From Arthrobacter sp. OY3WO11 (lineage in GTDB: Bacteria > Actinomycetota > Actinomycetes > Actinomycetales > Micrococcaceae): a stretch of 64,000 nt of DNA. Each line of letters begins with the position of its first letter. The first letter of the stretch is position 1. Shown here in pieces: positions 32,914-41,769 of the stretch. The notes beneath the pieces are model-generated. The model made no database searches and had not been told where the DNA came from. It saw only the letters and a list, made by a program, of their open reading frames with translations. The stretch covers positions 3,413,828 through 3,477,827 of the forward strand of contig NZ_LWLP01000001.1 in assembly GCF_001641125.1 (NCBI RefSeq), read 5' to 3'. The position numbers were made by a program, and so were the translations under genes.

Positions 32914-33729
32914 CTACTGCTCCCGGCGGGTCTCCTGCAGCCGCTTGATGAACCAGCGGGACTGCTCCGGCCCGTAAGGCAGGACGGGGATGGCCTTCGT
33001 GGCGTCGTCCGGGGTGTCCCGGATGGACTGGCGTGCCTGGCGGACCGCGGTGCTCAGGGTGTTGGCCATGGTCTTGACGAACTGGTCGCTGCAGGGCTTG
33101 CCATGCCCGGGGATCAGGAATTCGTACCGGTGGCGCAGCGCTGAGATGTGCCGGAGCGCATCCGCCCACTCCTCCGGGTAGGAGTCCTCGAAGGACGGGT
33201 GGGCGCCCTGCTCCACGAGGTCGCCCACGAACAGCGTGGTGGGGGTGCCCACCACCAGGTCACCGTCCGTGTGGCCGCGGCCCAGGTAGAACAAGGTGGC
33301 GGTCAGCCCGCCCAGGTCCACCAGCACCGGCTGGTCTTTGACGATGGCGTTGGGGACCACGAGTTCCACGTTCTGGCCCTCGCCGGTGGACATTTCCGGC
33401 TCCAGCGTCCCCACGAAGCGGCGCTGCAGGTCCCCGCGCTCCTCGATTTCGGTGGCGCAGTTCTGGTGCGCCCAGAACTCCGTGACGCCGGCTTCGGCGA
33501 ACACCGCATTGCCGAAGAAGTGGTCGTAATGGGCATGGGTGTTCACCACCACGAGCGGCAGCTGGGTCTTTTCACGCACGGCGTCCAGGATTTCCCGCCC
33601 CTGCCGGGGGCCGCAGCCGGTATCGATCACCATGGCCCGTTCGGACCCCACCACCAGTCCGGTGTTGAGCAGCGATCCTTCGGTGACCAGCACATAGTTG
33701 TCCGCGCCGACTTCGAGCCATTCCTGCAT
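32914..33729 (-). CDS. metallo-beta-lactamase-fold hydrolase
   Basis: A 271-aa MBL-fold protein. Metal ligands are 'THAHYDH' (HxHxDH), the 'GRGHTDGD' His, 'FVGDLVEQG' Asp and 'IPGHGKP' His, a full two-metal set. The C-terminal helical part is typical of glyoxalase/quorum-lactonase-like hydrolases. There is no signal peptide. It starts MQEWLEVGADNYVLV; a decayed copy of exactly this N-terminal part occurs near 53.5 kb. Confidence 0.85.
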   Translation of the reverse strand: MQEWLEVGADNYVLVTEGSLLNTGLVVGSERAMVIDTGCGPRQGREILDAVREKTQLPLVVVNTHAHYDHFFGNAVFAEAGVTEFWAHQNCATEIEERGDLQRRFVGTLEPEMSTGEGQNVELVVPNAIVKDQPVLVDLGGLTATLFYLGRGHTDGDLVVGTPTTLFVGDLVEQGAHPSFEDSYPEEWADALRHISALRHRYEFLIPGHGKPCSDQFVKTMANTLSTAVRQARQSIRDTPDDATKAIPVLPYGPEQSRWFIKRLQETRREQ

Positions 33730-33857
33730 TGTTTCTCCGTACCTCCGGCAAAAGCAGTCTTCGTTCGTCTAGGGGTCGATTGTACCCAGCGGCCCTTGTG
33801 GTTTCCGGGAGGCGGCCCGCGGGCAGGTGCTTCGGATTCCCCAGGCACGCGCCTGAC

Positions 33858-33902
33858 GGAAGAAGTACGACGGCGGCGCGCGGCCGCCGTCGTACTTCTT
33901 CC
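33858..33902. repeat. GACGGCGG hairpin repeat, copy 5
   Basis: A perfect inverted repeat of 19-bp arms (33858-33876 and 33884-33902) around CGCGCGG, the longest stem-plus-loop of the six. It lies between the MBL promoter and the phytase 3' end. Confidence 0.8.
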
Positions 33903-33925
33903 GGGCAAGGACGGCTGAGGTTCGG

Positions 33926-36199
33926 CTAGGGCGTCTTGGGCCGAAGCGCAACCAGCCAGCCGGCCCATTCCCGGGCGGAGCTGAAAGTCCACGCCTTCGC
34001 CCCGCTTGATCCCGCGGCGGCCAGGATGCCGTCGGCAACCTCGAAGCGGCGCGCGCCGGTCTCCGCGGCCTGGGACATCCCGGCGGGCGAGGTGAGGGTG
34101 ACCGAGCTGGAGTTGACGCTCATGCATCCCACGAGCATCGCGTTCGGGGTGGTGCTGGTGACTGCCGGGACGGTTCCCGAGGTTGCGGATGCGCCGGCCG
34201 CGGAGGTGGCGGCGGTGTCAAGCCCTGCGGCGCCGGAATACCTCACGATGCTCCCCCCGCTCGTCGTCGACGTTGTGGTCCAGGCATAGCTCGCCGGCTC
34301 GGTCGCCGTTGCCACCTTGTAGTAGCCGTAGACTTTCGGGTTTGCGATGCTGGTCACCGCAGCCAGCCGTGTCCAGCCGGCAGGGGCGCCTGTGGTGCCG
34401 ATGCTGCCGCCGTTCAGGGAAAGGCAGCTGACCAGGAGATCCCCCTGGGCCACGCTGGCCGGTTTGGGGACGGTGAGCGTGGTGCTCGCTGTGGTGTTCG
34501 AGGCTTGACTGACCGACTCGCGGACGATGCGGCTGCCGCCCGTGTCGCCGGAGCCGACGGTCCAGGTCTGCGTCGCTGCCGTCGCGTCGGTGTTCCCGGC
34601 GGCGTCGGTGGCCCAGACATTGAAGGTGTGGGATCCAACTGCCAGCCCGGTGTACGCCTGGGGCGAGGTGCACGCCGCGCGCGCCGCAGCATCCAGGCTG
34701 CACTGGAACGTCGAATTGGCTTCACTCGAGGTGAAGGCGAAGGAGGCGCTGGTTGACGTCGTTGTGGCAGGTGGCCCGGACGTGATGGTGGTTTCCGGGG
34801 GTGTGGTGTCCCCCGGAGTCGTGCCCACCGTCCACGTATAGCTGGCGGGGGTCGGGTCAACGCCGTTCTGGTCTGAGGCACGGACCTGGAAGGTATGCGA
34901 GCCGGTGGACAGGCCCGTGTAGGACACCGGACTGGTGCAGCTGGTGAATGCTGCCGAGTCGAGCGAGCAGGCGAAGGTTGCGCCGGCCGGCGTCGAAGTG
35001 AAGCTGAACTGGGCCGACGTGGAGGTCGTCGGGTTGGCCGGCTGGCTGGTGATCGTGGTGTCCGGTGCAGTGGGAGTGGGAGTGGGCGTCCCGGCCCCGA
35101 TCTTGCGGGGGTCGTAGGCGGCATCGACCAGCAAAGCCGGTGAGTACGCGCCGGCGATCGACTGCCATGGCACCGCCTTGAAGTTCTGGTTCCCGGTGTC
35201 GTTGGCGTGGTCCTGCGTGACGAAGAAGCCCTGGGGGAAGGGGCCGCCGACGCCGAAGTTCGTGACGTCTATCCCGTCCATGCCGGTCACGGCATCAATT
35301 CCGTTTCCGGCCGGGATGGCGAAGGCTCCGAGTGGCCGGTTGTCGTCACGGGCATAGACGTGGAATCGGTTGGAGCCCTGGCTGGCCGCCAGCAGGTAGC
35401 CTGCGCCGCCGCTGCCGTAGTAGATGCTGATGCCCTTGATGTCCTGGACAATGTCGCCGCCGTTTTCGATGGTGCTGACAACCTTCGTCCCGGTGGTCGG
35501 GTCCCCGGGTTCAGCACCGAAGCGCCAGATTCCGCCGATGTCCTCCTGCGCAATGTAGATCCGCTTCATCTCATCATCAGCCACCAGGCCCTCGGTGTGG
35601 GTCGGACCGCTCACCGTCCAGCTGCGCACAAGTTTGCCGGTGACTGACCCGGTGGAGCCATCGAGTTCCCACTGCTCCACCTTGCCGATGTCGGTGACGA
35701 AGGCGAAGTACTTGCCGGTGTCCGGTGAGTGGTAGAAGGAGAACCCGCGGGGTGTTGAGATGTTGGCGGTGGGGGCGAAGCTGCCGGCCTTTGTCAGGGA
35801 GCGATCCGACTCGTTGACCTTGTAGAAATCAAGGCTCCGGGCCCGGTTCGAGACGCCGACCAAGCCCACCTTGCTGCTGCCGAGGGGGAAGTTGTAGCGG
35901 ACATCAACATTGTTCATGCGTCCGTCCCCGTAGTAGAACAGCTCCTTTCCGGACAGGTCGTAGACCACAAGACCGTGCCCGCCCGTGCTCTTGTCTGTGC
36001 CGATGATGGTGCTTTTCGACGGGTCGGTGGGATGGATCCAGATGGCCGGGTCATCCGCGGCGTCCCCTGATCCGTGCATCGGGGCCGTTTCCACCGTCGC
36101 GGGCACCTGCGCCACGGCCGCATTCGCGCTCGGAGCGGTGAGCCCCACAAGCAGTACAGCCACCGTCAGAACGGCAGCAAACCTCGATATGAACGTCAC
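33926..36199 (-). CDS. secreted beta-propeller phytase with C-terminal Ig-like and jelly-roll-like domains
   Basis: A 757-aa exported protein; GTG start at 36199 after GGAGG. The signal peptide is 'AAVLTVAVLLVGLTAPSANA'. Residues 30-370: BPP phytase propeller ('DDPAIWIHPTDPSKSTIIGTDK', 'RSLDFYKV', 'IAQEDIGGIWRF', 'GISIYY', 'DAVTGMDGIDV'), which should release phosphate from Ca-phytate. Two 85-aa Ig-like repeats follow ('FACSLDSAAFTSCTSPVSYTG', 'FQCSLDAAARAACTSPQAYTG'), then a beta-rich 210-residue C-terminal domain, likely for surface or substrate binding. Confidence 0.88.
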   Translation of the reverse strand: MTFISRFAAVLTVAVLLVGLTAPSANAAVAQVPATVETAPMHGSGDAADDPAIWIHPTDPSKSTIIGTDKSTGGHGLVVYDLSGKELFYYGDGRMNNVDVRYNFPLGSSKVGLVGVSNRARSLDFYKVNESDRSLTKAGSFAPTANISTPRGFSFYHSPDTGKYFAFVTDIGKVEQWELDGSTGSVTGKLVRSWTVSGPTHTEGLVADDEMKRIYIAQEDIGGIWRFGAEPGDPTTGTKVVSTIENGGDIVQDIKGISIYYGSGGAGYLLAASQGSNRFHVYARDDNRPLGAFAIPAGNGIDAVTGMDGIDVTNFGVGGPFPQGFFVTQDHANDTGNQNFKAVPWQSIAGAYSPALLVDAAYDPRKIGAGTPTPTPTAPDTTITSQPANPTTSTSAQFSFTSTPAGATFACSLDSAAFTSCTSPVSYTGLSTGSHTFQVRASDQNGVDPTPASYTWTVGTTPGDTTPPETTITSGPPATTTSTSASFAFTSSEANSTFQCSLDAAARAACTSPQAYTGLAVGSHTFNVWATDAAGNTDATAATQTWTVGSGDTGGSRIVRESVSQASNTTASTTLTVPKPASVAQGDLLVSCLSLNGGSIGTTGAPAGWTRLAAVTSIANPKVYGYYKVATATEPASYAWTTTSTTSGGSIVRYSGAAGLDTAATSAAGASATSGTVPAVTSTTPNAMLVGCMSVNSSSVTLTSPAGMSQAAETGARRFEVADGILAAAGSSGAKAWTFSSAREWAGWLVALRPKTP

Positions 36200-36375
36200 C
36201 TTTGGCCTCCAAAGCTTGATGCCGCCAGTACGGCGGGTGGTTGGAACGTAGCCCCGCCGGTTCCAGCTTGTGAAGCGATACCTAAGAACCAGGGGGCATC
36301 CATACGAAAGTAGGGGGCACTGCGGGGTGGTTTGGTGCAGGAATGCGGGTCATAGGGTGCTGGGGTGCCCCAGGG

Positions 36376-37245
36376 CTACTTCCGTGCCCAGATGGCTACC
36401 CAGTCAACGTAAACGTGGCCGCTGGTTTCGGGGAGCGGACAGCCAGTCAGGCAGGACTCCGTCTGCAGGAGGTAGCGCATGGGCTTGTTCGGGACCAACG
36501 ATGTGGCAACGCCGATGGACTTGCCATCAAGGAAGAATTCGATGCGCCCGGGACTCCACTCGGTGGTGGCGGTGTGCCATGACGTAAACGGAACGTTGGG
36601 GCGGAAGACTTCGTCCACATGCGTTCCGCTTGGGTCGAGGCCATGCACGGCAGCGTAGATGACCCGCGAAAGGTCCCCTTCCGGAAAATCGATTTCCCCA
36701 TCCTCCGGCCACTGTTTACTGACGGGCCACAGCAGCCAGGCCAGTTTGAAGCCCGGCAGGGAGTCGGCTTTGAAGCGCACCGAGTAGCGCCCGTACACCT
36801 GGCTGTTGTACGGCCACTCCTTGAACCCCGCAAATTTGGGAGACGGGGCCGCGCCCATCGATACGCCATTTTCCGTGTGCAGATACATGTCCAGGACGCC
36901 GTCATGAACACTCAAGACCTTCGATGGATAGTATCCGGACGGGGCCTGACCTTTTGGGAAGGTTTTGCCGTGGGTGTCCGGAGTGCCGTCCTTGTAGCCC
37001 TCGCTCCACCGCGTGCCGTAGATGGGCCCCGGGAATCCGCCAAGTGGGGTATCGCCGTCAGTAAAGTCCTCGGCAAAGACCTGCTTCCAACCCGGCAGAT
37101 CGCCCACTGGCATGGCCTCTGAGGCTGGAGCTGCGATGGGGTCTGCGGCAGCGCTGGGCATGGCGCATCCAAGAACCGGCAAAACCAGCATCAAGACAAG
37201 CACCTGCGCCAGCGAATGCTTCCGGATCGTCGCCAAAGGTGTCAC
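36376..37245 (-). CDS. GH16-family beta-glucanase-like lipoprotein
   Basis: A 289-aa protein. An N-terminal hydrophobic stretch ending 'VLGC' is a lipobox. The GH16 catalytic motif appears as 'EDGEIDFPEGD' (ExDxxE). Substrate-cleft segments 'YGRYSVRFKADSLPGFKLAWLLWP' and 'HTATTEWSPGRIEFFLDG' follow the family. It is a probable surface endo-glucanase or related glycan hydrolase acting on beta-1,3/1,4-glucans. The start is a GTG at 37245, with a GAGTA-TACTC dyad 58 bp upstream. Confidence 0.82.
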   Translation of the reverse strand: MTPLATIRKHSLAQVLVLMLVLPVLGCAMPSAAADPIAAPASEAMPVGDLPGWKQVFAEDFTDGDTPLGGFPGPIYGTRWSEGYKDGTPDTHGKTFPKGQAPSGYYPSKVLSVHDGVLDMYLHTENGVSMGAAPSPKFAGFKEWPYNSQVYGRYSVRFKADSLPGFKLAWLLWPVSKQWPEDGEIDFPEGDLSRVIYAAVHGLDPSGTHVDEVFRPNVPFTSWHTATTEWSPGRIEFFLDGKSIGVATSLVPNKPMRYLLQTESCLTGCPLPETSGHVYVDWVAIWARK

Positions 37246-37302
37246 TCCGTCCAGAAGGAGTTGTTGCGTTTCACACTACGAGCGGAGCAGCAGCACAGTC
37301 GT

Positions 37303-37318
37303 GAGTACCGGGTACTCG
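37303..37318. promoter_or_regulatory. GAGTA-TACTC dyad, copy 3
   Basis: GAGTACCGGGTACTCG, a perfect 16-bp inverted repeat except for its last base pairs, 58 bp upstream of the GH16 start. Confidence 0.5.
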
Positions 37319-37403
37319 ACTTTCCGTTACTCCCTACCTCCATGGAACAGCTCCCGGGCTCCGAACGGTCACCAAGGTCGCGCCGCCCGGGATCAGAAGG
37401 AGC

Positions 37404-37431
37404 ACGACGGCGGGCGCGCGGCCGCCGTCGT
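37404..37431. repeat. GACGGCGG hairpin repeat, copy 6
   Basis: Arms ACGACGGCGG and CCGCCGTCGT around GCGCGCGG, followed by CCTCCTCACCT, the clearest copy of the conserved tail. Confidence 0.78.
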
Positions 37432-37501
37432 CCTCCTCACCTCCCGCTCCCCCAGGGTGAGCTTTTCCCGATGAGGGCGACGTGCATCCTCGCCCTCGAC
37501 G

Positions 37502-37552
37502 CGCAAAGACGATGACGCGGGCCCATATACAGGTAGCGTCGCCGTCTTTGCG
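37502..37552. terminator. inverted repeat between GH16 promoter and E2 gene
   Basis: Arms CGCAAAGACG (37502-37511) and CGTCTTTGCG (37543-37552), with GACGC/GCGTC pairing further inside. It is probably a transcription-termination structure for the minus-strand dehydrogenase operon. Confidence 0.5.
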
Positions 37553-37609
37553 TGTCAGGAAAACTCATGCGCGTCGAAAACGACTGCGAGAGGATTCGGG
37601 TTGAACTCG

Positions 37610-37697
37610 CATCGAGTGATAGAGGGTTTCAGGTAGACCAACATCAAGTGATAGAGGGTCTCAGGAAAACCCACATCAAGTGATAGAGGGTCGGTTG
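37610..37697. repeat. three 32-bp tandem units after the E2 gene
   Basis: Units start at 37610, 37642 and 37674 and share CATCAAGTGATAGAGGGT (first unit CATCGAG). The spacers between the shared parts are similar too, and the third unit is partial. Inside each, GGGT/ACCC can pair. The rest of 37246-37706 holds no gene. Confidence 0.7.
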
Positions 37698-37706
37698 GGG
37701 GTGGGA

Positions 37707-39248
37707 TTAGAGGTCGGCTAGGAGGGACTTTGGGTTTTCTATTGCGTCGGCTACGAAGCGGAGGAAGCCGGCTGCTGTGCCGCCGTCGCAGACCCGGTGG
37801 TCGAAGGTGAGGGTGAGTTCGGTGACCTTGCGGACGGCCAGCTCTCCGTTCACCACCCACGGCTTGTCGATGATCCGGCCCACGCCCAGGATGGCCACCT
37901 CGGGGTGGTTGATGATTGCCGCGGACCCGTCCACGCCGAACACGCCGTAGTTGTTGAGCGTAAACGTGCCGCTGCCGAGTTCCGTGGGGGTCGCCTTGCC
38001 CTGGCGTGCGACGTCGGTGAGCCGGCGGATCTCGGCATCCAGTTCGCGGGCGGACAGCTTTTCGGCGGCGCGGACGGACGGGACCACCAGGCCGCGGTCG
38101 GTCTGGGCGGCGATGCCGAGGTTGACCCCGTCAAACGAGACAATCTCCTGCGAGCCGTCCTCCGCGGTTTCGATGCGCGTGTTCAGCTCCGGGTGCTTTT
38201 TTAGCCCGGCTGTGACAAAACGGGCGATGAACGCGAGCAGGCCGGGCACCTGGTCACTGCCGGACTTGAGCCCCTCACGCAGCTCCATCAGCCCGGTAGC
38301 GTCCACATCCACCCAGACGGTCGCCTCCGGAATCTCCGAGCGGCTGCGGGCCATGTTGGTGGCCACGGCCTTGCGGACGCCCTTGACCGGGGTCCGGGAC
38401 GAGATGGGCAGGCCGGTCCGGGCGTCGGTGCCCTGGGTTTCGGCAGGCTTGGCTGCGGCAGGCTCAAGCACCGGGCTTGCGGCAGGCTGGGGTTCGGCGG
38501 GCTTGGTTTTGACAGGCTCAGCTACCGGGGTGCTGATGGCTGCTTCCACGTCGCGGCGCATGATCAGGCCGCCCTCGCCGGAGCCGGGGAGTTCGCCGAG
38601 GTCCACGCCGTGCTCCCGGGCCATGCGCCGGACCAGCGGGGAGATTACCGCGCCAAGCTTGCCCGGGACCCTGGTGCGCAGGAGCGAAAGGTCCACGTCG
38701 GCATTTTCCGCCGCGCCGCCGTCGGCCGCCCCGTCCTCCAGCGGAAGGGTGCTGACCGACCCGGAGCCGGAAGCCGCAGGCGCCTTCCGCGCGCGGGTGC
38801 GCCGGGCAACGCCGTGGCCGCCCGGGGTTCCGTACCCAATGAGCACGTTGCCGGACCCGGCCTTCTCCTCTTCCCGGTACGCCTCCGCTTCGGCCTGGGC
38901 GGGGGTATCGGCCGGCTCGTCCAAGGCTTCGCCCAGTTCGGTTTCGGCAGGCTCGGTCTCCGGCTCAGCGGGGGCGGCAGCATCCGCGGCAGGCCCGCCA
39001 ACAGAAACAGGCGTCACCGAAATGAGCGGCTTCCCCACATCCAGGGTCTCCCCCGGCTGCCCGTGCAGCTCGGCCACGATCCCGGCATAGGGAGACGGTA
39101 CCTCCACGGTGGACTTGGCGGTCTCCACCTCGGCGATGGGCTGGTCCACGGCAATCGTGTCCCCCACGGCAACGTGCCAGGACACCAGCTCGGCTTCGGT
39201 GAGGCCTTCGCCCAGGTCCGGCAACAAAAACACGCGTGTTTCACTCAT
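37707..39248 (-). CDS. bkdC: dihydrolipoamide acyltransferase E2 (2-oxoacid dehydrogenase complex)
   Basis: A 513-aa E2. Residues 1-80: lipoyl domain with 'VETAKSTVE', the Lys that carries lipoate. A Pro/Ala/Glu linker, then an E3/E1-binding domain about 200-240 ('ISPLVRRMAREHGVDLGELPGSGEGG'). Another linker leads to the catalytic domain with 'FDHRVCDGGTA' (active-site His and Asp). It transfers acyl groups from E1-bound TPP to CoA. The start is the ATG at 39248 after GGGAG. It follows the E1 beta gene by 2 bp; the E3 gene is not nearby. Confidence 0.88.
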   Translation of the reverse strand: MSETRVFLLPDLGEGLTEAELVSWHVAVGDTIAVDQPIAEVETAKSTVEVPSPYAGIVAELHGQPGETLDVGKPLISVTPVSVGGPAADAAAPAEPETEPAETELGEALDEPADTPAQAEAEAYREEEKAGSGNVLIGYGTPGGHGVARRTRARKAPAASGSGSVSTLPLEDGAADGGAAENADVDLSLLRTRVPGKLGAVISPLVRRMAREHGVDLGELPGSGEGGLIMRRDVEAAISTPVAEPVKTKPAEPQPAASPVLEPAAAKPAETQGTDARTGLPISSRTPVKGVRKAVATNMARSRSEIPEATVWVDVDATGLMELREGLKSGSDQVPGLLAFIARFVTAGLKKHPELNTRIETAEDGSQEIVSFDGVNLGIAAQTDRGLVVPSVRAAEKLSARELDAEIRRLTDVARQGKATPTELGSGTFTLNNYGVFGVDGSAAIINHPEVAILGVGRIIDKPWVVNGELAVRKVTELTLTFDHRVCDGGTAAGFLRFVADAIENPKSLLADL

Positions 39249-39250
39249 GG

Positions 39251-40363
39251 TCAGTTCTCCCACTGAAGGTCGTCAACGGCGTCGAGGATGCGGTCCACGC
39301 CGGGCAGGTAGTACTTCTCAAGCTTGGGCGCCGGATAGGGGATGTCGAACCCGGTGACGCGGCGGATGGGGGCGGCCAGGTGGTGGAAGCAGCGCTCCTG
39401 CACCCGGGCCACGATCTCGGAGGACACGGACGCGAAGCCGTGGGCTTCGGCAATCACCACGGCCCGGCCGGTCTTCCGCACGGACTCGCACACTGCCTCG
39501 TCGTCGAACGGCACAATGGTGCGCACGTCGATGACTTCCAGCGAGCGCCCTTCCAGCGCGGCAGCCTCCGCGGCGGCGAGCGCGGTGGGGACGGACGGGC
39601 CGTAGGCGATCAGCGTGGCGTCGGTGCCGGGGCGGGCGACGGCGGCACGCCCCTCAGAGGATTCCCCCGCCGAAGCAGCGGCAGAGTGGGCGGACCGCAA
39701 CTCCAAAAGGTCCACCAGGTCCTTGGACCAGTAGAGCTTCTTGGGCTCCATGAAGATGACAGGATCGTCCGAGTCGATGGCTTCGCGGAGCATCCGGTAC
39801 CCGTCCGCCACGGTGGCCGGGGTGAACACCTTCAGGCCGGCGGTGTGGGCGTAGTAGGACTCGGAGGAGTCGCAGTGGTGCTCCACTCCCCCGATGCCGC
39901 CGCCGTAGGGAACGCGGATGACCATGGGCAGCTTCACGGCGCCCTTGGTGCGGTTGTGCATCTTGGCCACGTGGCTGACGATCTGCTCGAACGCCGGGTA
40001 GGCGAACGCGTCAAACTGCATCTCGATCACCGGGCGCATCCCGTTGATGGCCATGCCCACGGCCATGCCCACAATGCCGGACTCGGCCAGCGGGGTGTCG
40101 AAGCAGCGCTGCTCCCCGAACGTGGCGGTGAGCCCGTCGGTGATGCGGAACACCCCGCCCAAGAGCCCCACGTCCTCGCCGAACACCAGGACGGAGGAAT
40201 CGGCGTGCATCGCGTCGGCCAACGCAGTATTCAACGCCTTGGCCATGGTGACCGGCTGCGGGCCGGACGCTTCCGCGGTGGCCGCGGCCGAAGCGGCCGC
40301 CCGCGCAGTTGCCGCAGAAACGTTGCCGTTGGCCTCGGAGGAGTTGGTGACGGTGGGGCTCAC
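39251..40363 (-). CDS. bkdB: 2-oxoacid dehydrogenase E1 beta subunit
   Basis: A 370-aa E1 beta. An Ala-rich N-terminal extension of about 45 residues precedes the family core: 'VFGEDVGLLGGVFRITDGL', 'PLAESGIVGMAVGMAINGMRPVIEMQFDAFAYPAFEQI', 'VIRVPYGGGIGG', 'PKKLYW' and 'LEVIDVRTIVPFD'. The GTG start overlaps the E1 alpha stop (GTGA), so the two are coupled and should form an alpha2beta2 tetramer binding TPP. Confidence 0.87.
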   Translation of the reverse strand: MSPTVTNSSEANGNVSAATARAAASAAATAEASGPQPVTMAKALNTALADAMHADSSVLVFGEDVGLLGGVFRITDGLTATFGEQRCFDTPLAESGIVGMAVGMAINGMRPVIEMQFDAFAYPAFEQIVSHVAKMHNRTKGAVKLPMVIRVPYGGGIGGVEHHCDSSESYYAHTAGLKVFTPATVADGYRMLREAIDSDDPVIFMEPKKLYWSKDLVDLLELRSAHSAAASAGESSEGRAAVARPGTDATLIAYGPSVPTALAAAEAAALEGRSLEVIDVRTIVPFDDEAVCESVRKTGRAVVIAEAHGFASVSSEIVARVQERCFHHLAAPIRRVTGFDIPYPAPKLEKYYLPGVDRILDAVDDLQWEN

Positions 40364-41583
40364 TTGCCGGCCTCCTGTGATGATGCTGCGTCGCGGGCGA
40401 GTTCGTCGGCGAGCAGGGCGGACTGTTCCTTCAGCTGCGGCGTGGTCTTTTCGAAGACGTGGCGGAAGAGTTCCTGCGGGTCCACGGGCACGTCCTCGCT
40501 GAGCCCGTCGCGCAGCTGCGTGGCAACCGCTTCCGCCTTCTCGCGGATCCGCGCCTCGCCGTCGTCGTCCAGCAGGCCGCGCTCCGTGAGGTAGGTGCGC
40601 ATCCGGTTCACCGGGTCCTTGGCTCGCCACTCCGCAACCTCGGAGCTTTCCCGGTAGCGGGTGTCGTCGTCGGCATTGGTGTGGGCCTGCATGCGGTAGG
40701 TGTTGGCTTCCACCAGCAGGGGGCCGGAGCCTTCCCTGGCGAGTTTCACGGCCCGGTCCAGGACGGCGAGGAGGGCCACCACGTCGTTGCCGTCCACGCG
40801 TTCGCCGGCCATGCCGTAGCCCACGGCCTTGTGCGCGAGCGACGGCGCCACGGACTGGTGCGCCAGCGGCACGGAGATGGCGTACTTGTTGTTCTGGACG
40901 AAGAAGATGACGGGCAGGTGGAAGACGGCGGCGAAGTTCAGGGCCTCGTGGAAGTCGCCTTCGCTGGTGGCGCCGTCGCCGCACATGGCCAGCACCACGG
41001 TGTCCTCCCCGCGGAGCTTGGCGGCGTGGGCAACGCCCACGGCGTGGAGCAGCTGGGTGGTCAGCGGGGTGCACTGGATGCCCACCTTGTGCTGGAGGGG
41101 ATCGAACCCGCTGTGCCAGTCGCCGCGGAAGATGGTCATCACCTGCACGGGGTCCACGCCGCGGGTCATCACGGCGACGGCGTCGCGGTAGGTGGGGAAC
41201 ATCCAGTCGCCTTCGGAGAGGCACAGGGCGGCGGCCACCTGGCAGGCTTCCTGCCCGTGGCTGGAGGGGTACACGGCCATGCGGCCCTGCCGGACCAGGG
41301 CGGAGTTCTGGTCATTGACGCGGCGTCCGACGACGAGCTGCTCGTAGGCGGCCAGCAGTTCGTCATCGCCGGGCAGGGGGTATTCGTGGCCGGGTTCGGT
41401 GCCCTGCTCACCCTGCGGCTTGAGCCGGCCGTCCGGGTCCACCATCTCGATCTGGTGCCGGGCGGGGAGCATGTAGTCCTCGGCCGTGATGCCGAACTTC
41501 TTGGCGGCCTCAGTGAGGGCGTCCTCGGCGGGTGCCTGGCTGGCTTGGTCCGGGTGCGCGGTGTGGTCTGCGGAGATCGTCAT
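40360..41583 (-). CDS. bkdA: 2-oxoacid dehydrogenase E1 alpha subunit
   Basis: A 407-aa TPP-dependent E1 alpha. The TPP motif is 'CGDGATSEGDFHEALNFAAVFHLPVIFFVQNNKYAIS' (GDG...NN). 'HTNADDDTRYR' matches the phosphorylation-loop region of branched-chain E1 alpha. Annotators often label such genes pdhA; the Lrp/BkdR-type neighbour favours branched-chain 2-oxoacids, but substrate specificity is inference. First gene of the E1a-E1b-E2 operon. Confidence 0.87.
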   Translation of the reverse strand: MTISADHTAHPDQASQAPAEDALTEAAKKFGITAEDYMLPARHQIEMVDPDGRLKPQGEQGTEPGHEYPLPGDDELLAAYEQLVVGRRVNDQNSALVRQGRMAVYPSSHGQEACQVAAALCLSEGDWMFPTYRDAVAVMTRGVDPVQVMTIFRGDWHSGFDPLQHKVGIQCTPLTTQLLHAVGVAHAAKLRGEDTVVLAMCGDGATSEGDFHEALNFAAVFHLPVIFFVQNNKYAISVPLAHQSVAPSLAHKAVGYGMAGERVDGNDVVALLAVLDRAVKLAREGSGPLLVEANTYRMQAHTNADDDTRYRESSEVAEWRAKDPVNRMRTYLTERGLLDDDGEARIREKAEAVATQLRDGLSEDVPVDPQELFRHVFEKTTPQLKEQSALLADELARDAASSQEAGK

Positions 41584-41692
41584 TGTTCCGTCCTTCTGTT
41601 GCCACTATTCCTTCCCAGTATCGTCCTGTGGCCGGTTTCGTATCCACCATCTGACCGAATCGTGGAGAAGCTGCACATTTTCCGCACTTCCC

Positions 41693-41769
41693 GGAGACGA
41701 ATTGCAAGTGTGAGCCAGATTACTGACACGGTGCGTGGACATATTGGCTGGCAGGATGCCGGGACGGAG
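41693..41769. repeat. promoter duplicate A (upstream of E1 alpha)
   Basis: It shares GACGAATTG, AGTGTGAG, CAGATTACTGAC and GGATGCCGGGACGGA, in order and near-equal spacing, with 42271-42349. It is the likely original divergent promoter, still carrying a fragment of the lrp 5' coding end. Confidence 0.65.

Noticed and set aside
19517..37431. Ordinary intrinsic terminators for the six hairpins
   Set aside because: No U-tract follows, tails are conserved, and copies occur at promoter-side positions too.
37610..37697. CRISPR array
   Set aside because: Units are only about 18 bp, just three copies, the 'spacers' resemble each other, and no cas genes are nearby.
39251..41224. A single 657-aa protein spanning both E1 subunits
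   Set aside because: The upstream third is an out-of-frame reading of the E1 alpha gene; the real E1 beta starts at the GTGA overlap at 40363.
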